This document shows, piece after piece, positions 6,322 through 6,588 of a stretch of DNA of 6,588 bases (positions are counted from its first letter, which is position 1; the number at the start of each line of letters is the position of its first letter). The stretch is from JBQTJJ01 sp052387235. GTDB taxonomy: Bacteria; Actinomycetota; Acidimicrobiia; Acidimicrobiales; GCA-2861595. The position numbers were made by a program, and so were the translations under genes. The notes beneath the pieces are model-generated. The model ran no database searches and was not told the DNA's origin. It worked only from the letters and a program-made list of their open reading frames with translations. The stretch is taken from NCBI GenBank assembly GCA_052387235.1, contig JBQTJJ010000089.1, forward strand, positions 1 through 6,588. Direction: 5' to 3'.

Positions 6322-6352
6322 AAAAAACCCCCTGGCCCGTAGGCGCAGGAGG
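6322..6352 (-). terminator. Intrinsic terminator (attenuator) in the leuA leader
   Basis: On the minus strand, CCTCCTG (6352-6346) pairs with CAGGGGG (6334-6328) with one U-G wobble. After a bulged C6345, GCC (6344-6342) pairs with GGC (6337-6335) around the loop UACG. C(UACG)G is a member of the very stable UNCG tetraloop family. Six U residues (6327-6322) follow at once. This is a textbook rho-independent terminator between the leader peptide and leuA. It would stop transcription 58 bases before the leuA start codon. Confidence 0.88.
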
Positions 6353-6356
6353 CGAG

Positions 6357-6380
6357 GCGAGCCCCGGAGAGGGAGCTCGC
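6357..6380 (-). promoter_or_regulatory. Competing or pause hairpin in the leuA leader
   Basis: GCGAGCTCC (6380-6372) pairs with GGGGCTCGC (6365-6357) with one U-G wobble, around a 6-base loop. It begins one base after the leader stop codon TAA (6383-6381). A ribosome held at the Leu codons would cover its left arm, and a ribosome at the stop codon would also disturb it. An alternative pairing of GTAAGCG (6384-6378) with CGCCTAC (6345-6339), six of seven positions, would disrupt the terminator stem and is a candidate antiterminator. This part of the mechanism is inference. Confidence 0.6.
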
Positions 6381-6419
6381 TTACGTAAGCAGGAGGATGG
6401 TGCGGGGGGCGGTGCGCAT
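6381..6419 (-). CDS. leuA leader peptide MRTAPRTILLLT
   Basis: A 12-codon frame on the minus strand reads MRTAPRTILLLT and ends in TAA. It carries three consecutive leucine codons, CTC CTG CTT (6395-6387), after an isoleucine codon. It lies upstream of a hairpin pair, an intrinsic terminator and then leuA. A run of codons for the pathway product just before a terminator is the mark of ribosome-mediated attenuation: with scarce Leu-tRNA the ribosome stalls there and the terminator should fail to form. There is no Shine-Dalgarno before the ATG, and the predicted transcription start lies at or within a few bases of it, so translation may be leaderless. The peptide itself probably has no function beyond being translated. 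Confidence 0.78.
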   Translation of the reverse strand: MRTAPRTILLLT

Positions 6420-6428
6420 GACAGGGCC

Positions 6429-6457
6429 ATGGTCGCAAACCGCGGAGGGCCCGTCAA
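6429..6457 (-). promoter_or_regulatory. leuA promoter
   Basis: TTGACG at 6457-6452 is a near-consensus -35 box. Seventeen bases further on, GACCAT (6434-6429) keeps the two most conserved -10 bases, A2 and T6, but lacks T1. Transcription would start about 6422-6419, at or just before the leader-peptide ATG. The -35 call is good; the -10 call is weaker. Confidence 0.55.
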
Positions 6458-6459
6458 GC

Positions 6460-6465
6460 TACGGT
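6460..6465 (+). promoter_or_regulatory. -10 box of the leaderless gene at 6472
   Basis: TACGGT fits the TANNNT pattern. Six bases (GTCCGC) separate it from ATG 6472, so transcription would begin at or beside the A of the start codon. No clear -35 is visible. It sits two bases from the leuA -35 box on the opposite strand, so the two divergent promoters share the same DNA face. Confidence 0.55.
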
Positions 6466-6471
6466 GTCCGC

Positions 6472-6588
6472 ATGTTGCGCCGGTCGTTCCGCATCGGTCT
6501 GCGGCTGGGCCTGCTGGCCGGGATCCTGGTCGCGGTGCTGAAGCTCGTCCAGTCCCGGCGCACGCCGCGTGACGAGGCCTGGCCGCCG
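6472..6588 (+). CDS. N-terminus of a small membrane-anchored protein (partial)
   Basis: The frame starts at ATG 6472 and is open to the end of the window, giving 39 residues. It begins MLRRSFRIGLRLGLLAGILV. Arg-rich residues at the front are followed by a hydrophobic segment at about 8-26, then a charged stretch KLVQSRRTPRDEAWPP. This looks like a single N-terminal membrane anchor or uncleaved signal with the rest outside the window. I do not recognise the family. The start is supported by the TANNNT box ending six bases before it and by the lack of any Shine-Dalgarno, which together suggest a leaderless transcript. Confidence 0.6.
   Translation, partial: MLRRSFRIGLRLGLLAGILVAVLKLVQSRRTPRDEAWPP

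Noticed and set aside
6361..6430. Alternative leader frame from ATG 6430 (MALSCAPPPAPSSCLRK...)
   Set aside because: It has no leucine-codon run and no stop within the leader, reading into leuA out of frame. It also starts at the predicted -10 box.
4628..6457. Long open frames antisense to or out of frame with leuA (609 and 551 residues)
   Set aside because: They overlap a complete, motif-rich LeuA and have low-complexity Arg/Gly/Pro/His composition typical of GC-rich shadow frames.
6265..6471. T-box riboswitch controlling leuA
   Set aside because: No AGGGTGGNACCGCG-like T-box sequence or specifier-loop layout is present. The Leu-codon leader peptide and terminator explain the region better.

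Overview
The window is GC-rich, tightly packed chromosomal DNA from an actinobacterium. The actinobacterial-style LeuC and LeuA, the TANNNT-type -10 boxes, a leaderless gene start and the 'GKGYWLAASDGGVYAHGD'-type repeat protein all point that way. I infer class Acidimicrobiia from the repeat style and gene character, with moderate confidence. There are no tRNA or rRNA genes, mobile elements or CRISPR arrays.

Layout. (1) 1-2055, plus strand: leuC and leuD, the two subunits of isopropylmalate isomerase, one base apart and preceded by short GTGAGACGG direct repeats. (2) 2056-2110: a 22-bp hairpin that fills the whole gap between converging stop codons. (3) 2111-3251, minus strand: an 89-residue helical protein of unknown function, then a rhomboid intramembrane protease with an N-terminal zinc-finger (B-box-like) module. 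(4) 3252-3500: a divergent intergenic region with a candidate promoter and a structured leader. (5) 3501-4643, plus strand: a secreted protein that joins about six propeller-like repeats to a C-terminal 3D (Asp-Asp-Asp) double-psi barrel domain of the kind found in peptidoglycan-acting enzymes. (6) 4644-4710: a 17-bp convergent hairpin. (7) 4711-6264, minus strand: leuA, 2-isopropylmalate synthase with its leucine-binding C-terminal domain. (8) 6265-6471: the leuA control region. It has a promoter, a 12-codon leader peptide MRTAPRTILLLT, a competing hairpin and an intrinsic terminator with a UACG tetraloop and six U residues. Together these look like a leucine attenuator. (9) 6472 to the end, plus strand: the start of a small membrane protein gene, apparently leaderless, whose -10 box lies two bases from the -35 box of leuA on the other strand.

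How they work together. LeuA makes 2-isopropylmalate and LeuCD isomerises it to 3-isopropylmalate; LeuB is not in the window. The two pathway segments are in opposite orientations about 2.7 kb apart and appear to be controlled differently: leuA by ribosome-mediated attenuation plus allosteric feedback, leuCD perhaps by a regulator binding the repeats upstream. The genes between them are membrane or cell-envelope genes with no evident link to leucine. The most notable non-coding element is the leuA attenuator; the most notable protein is the propeller-3D fusion behind a structured 5' leader.
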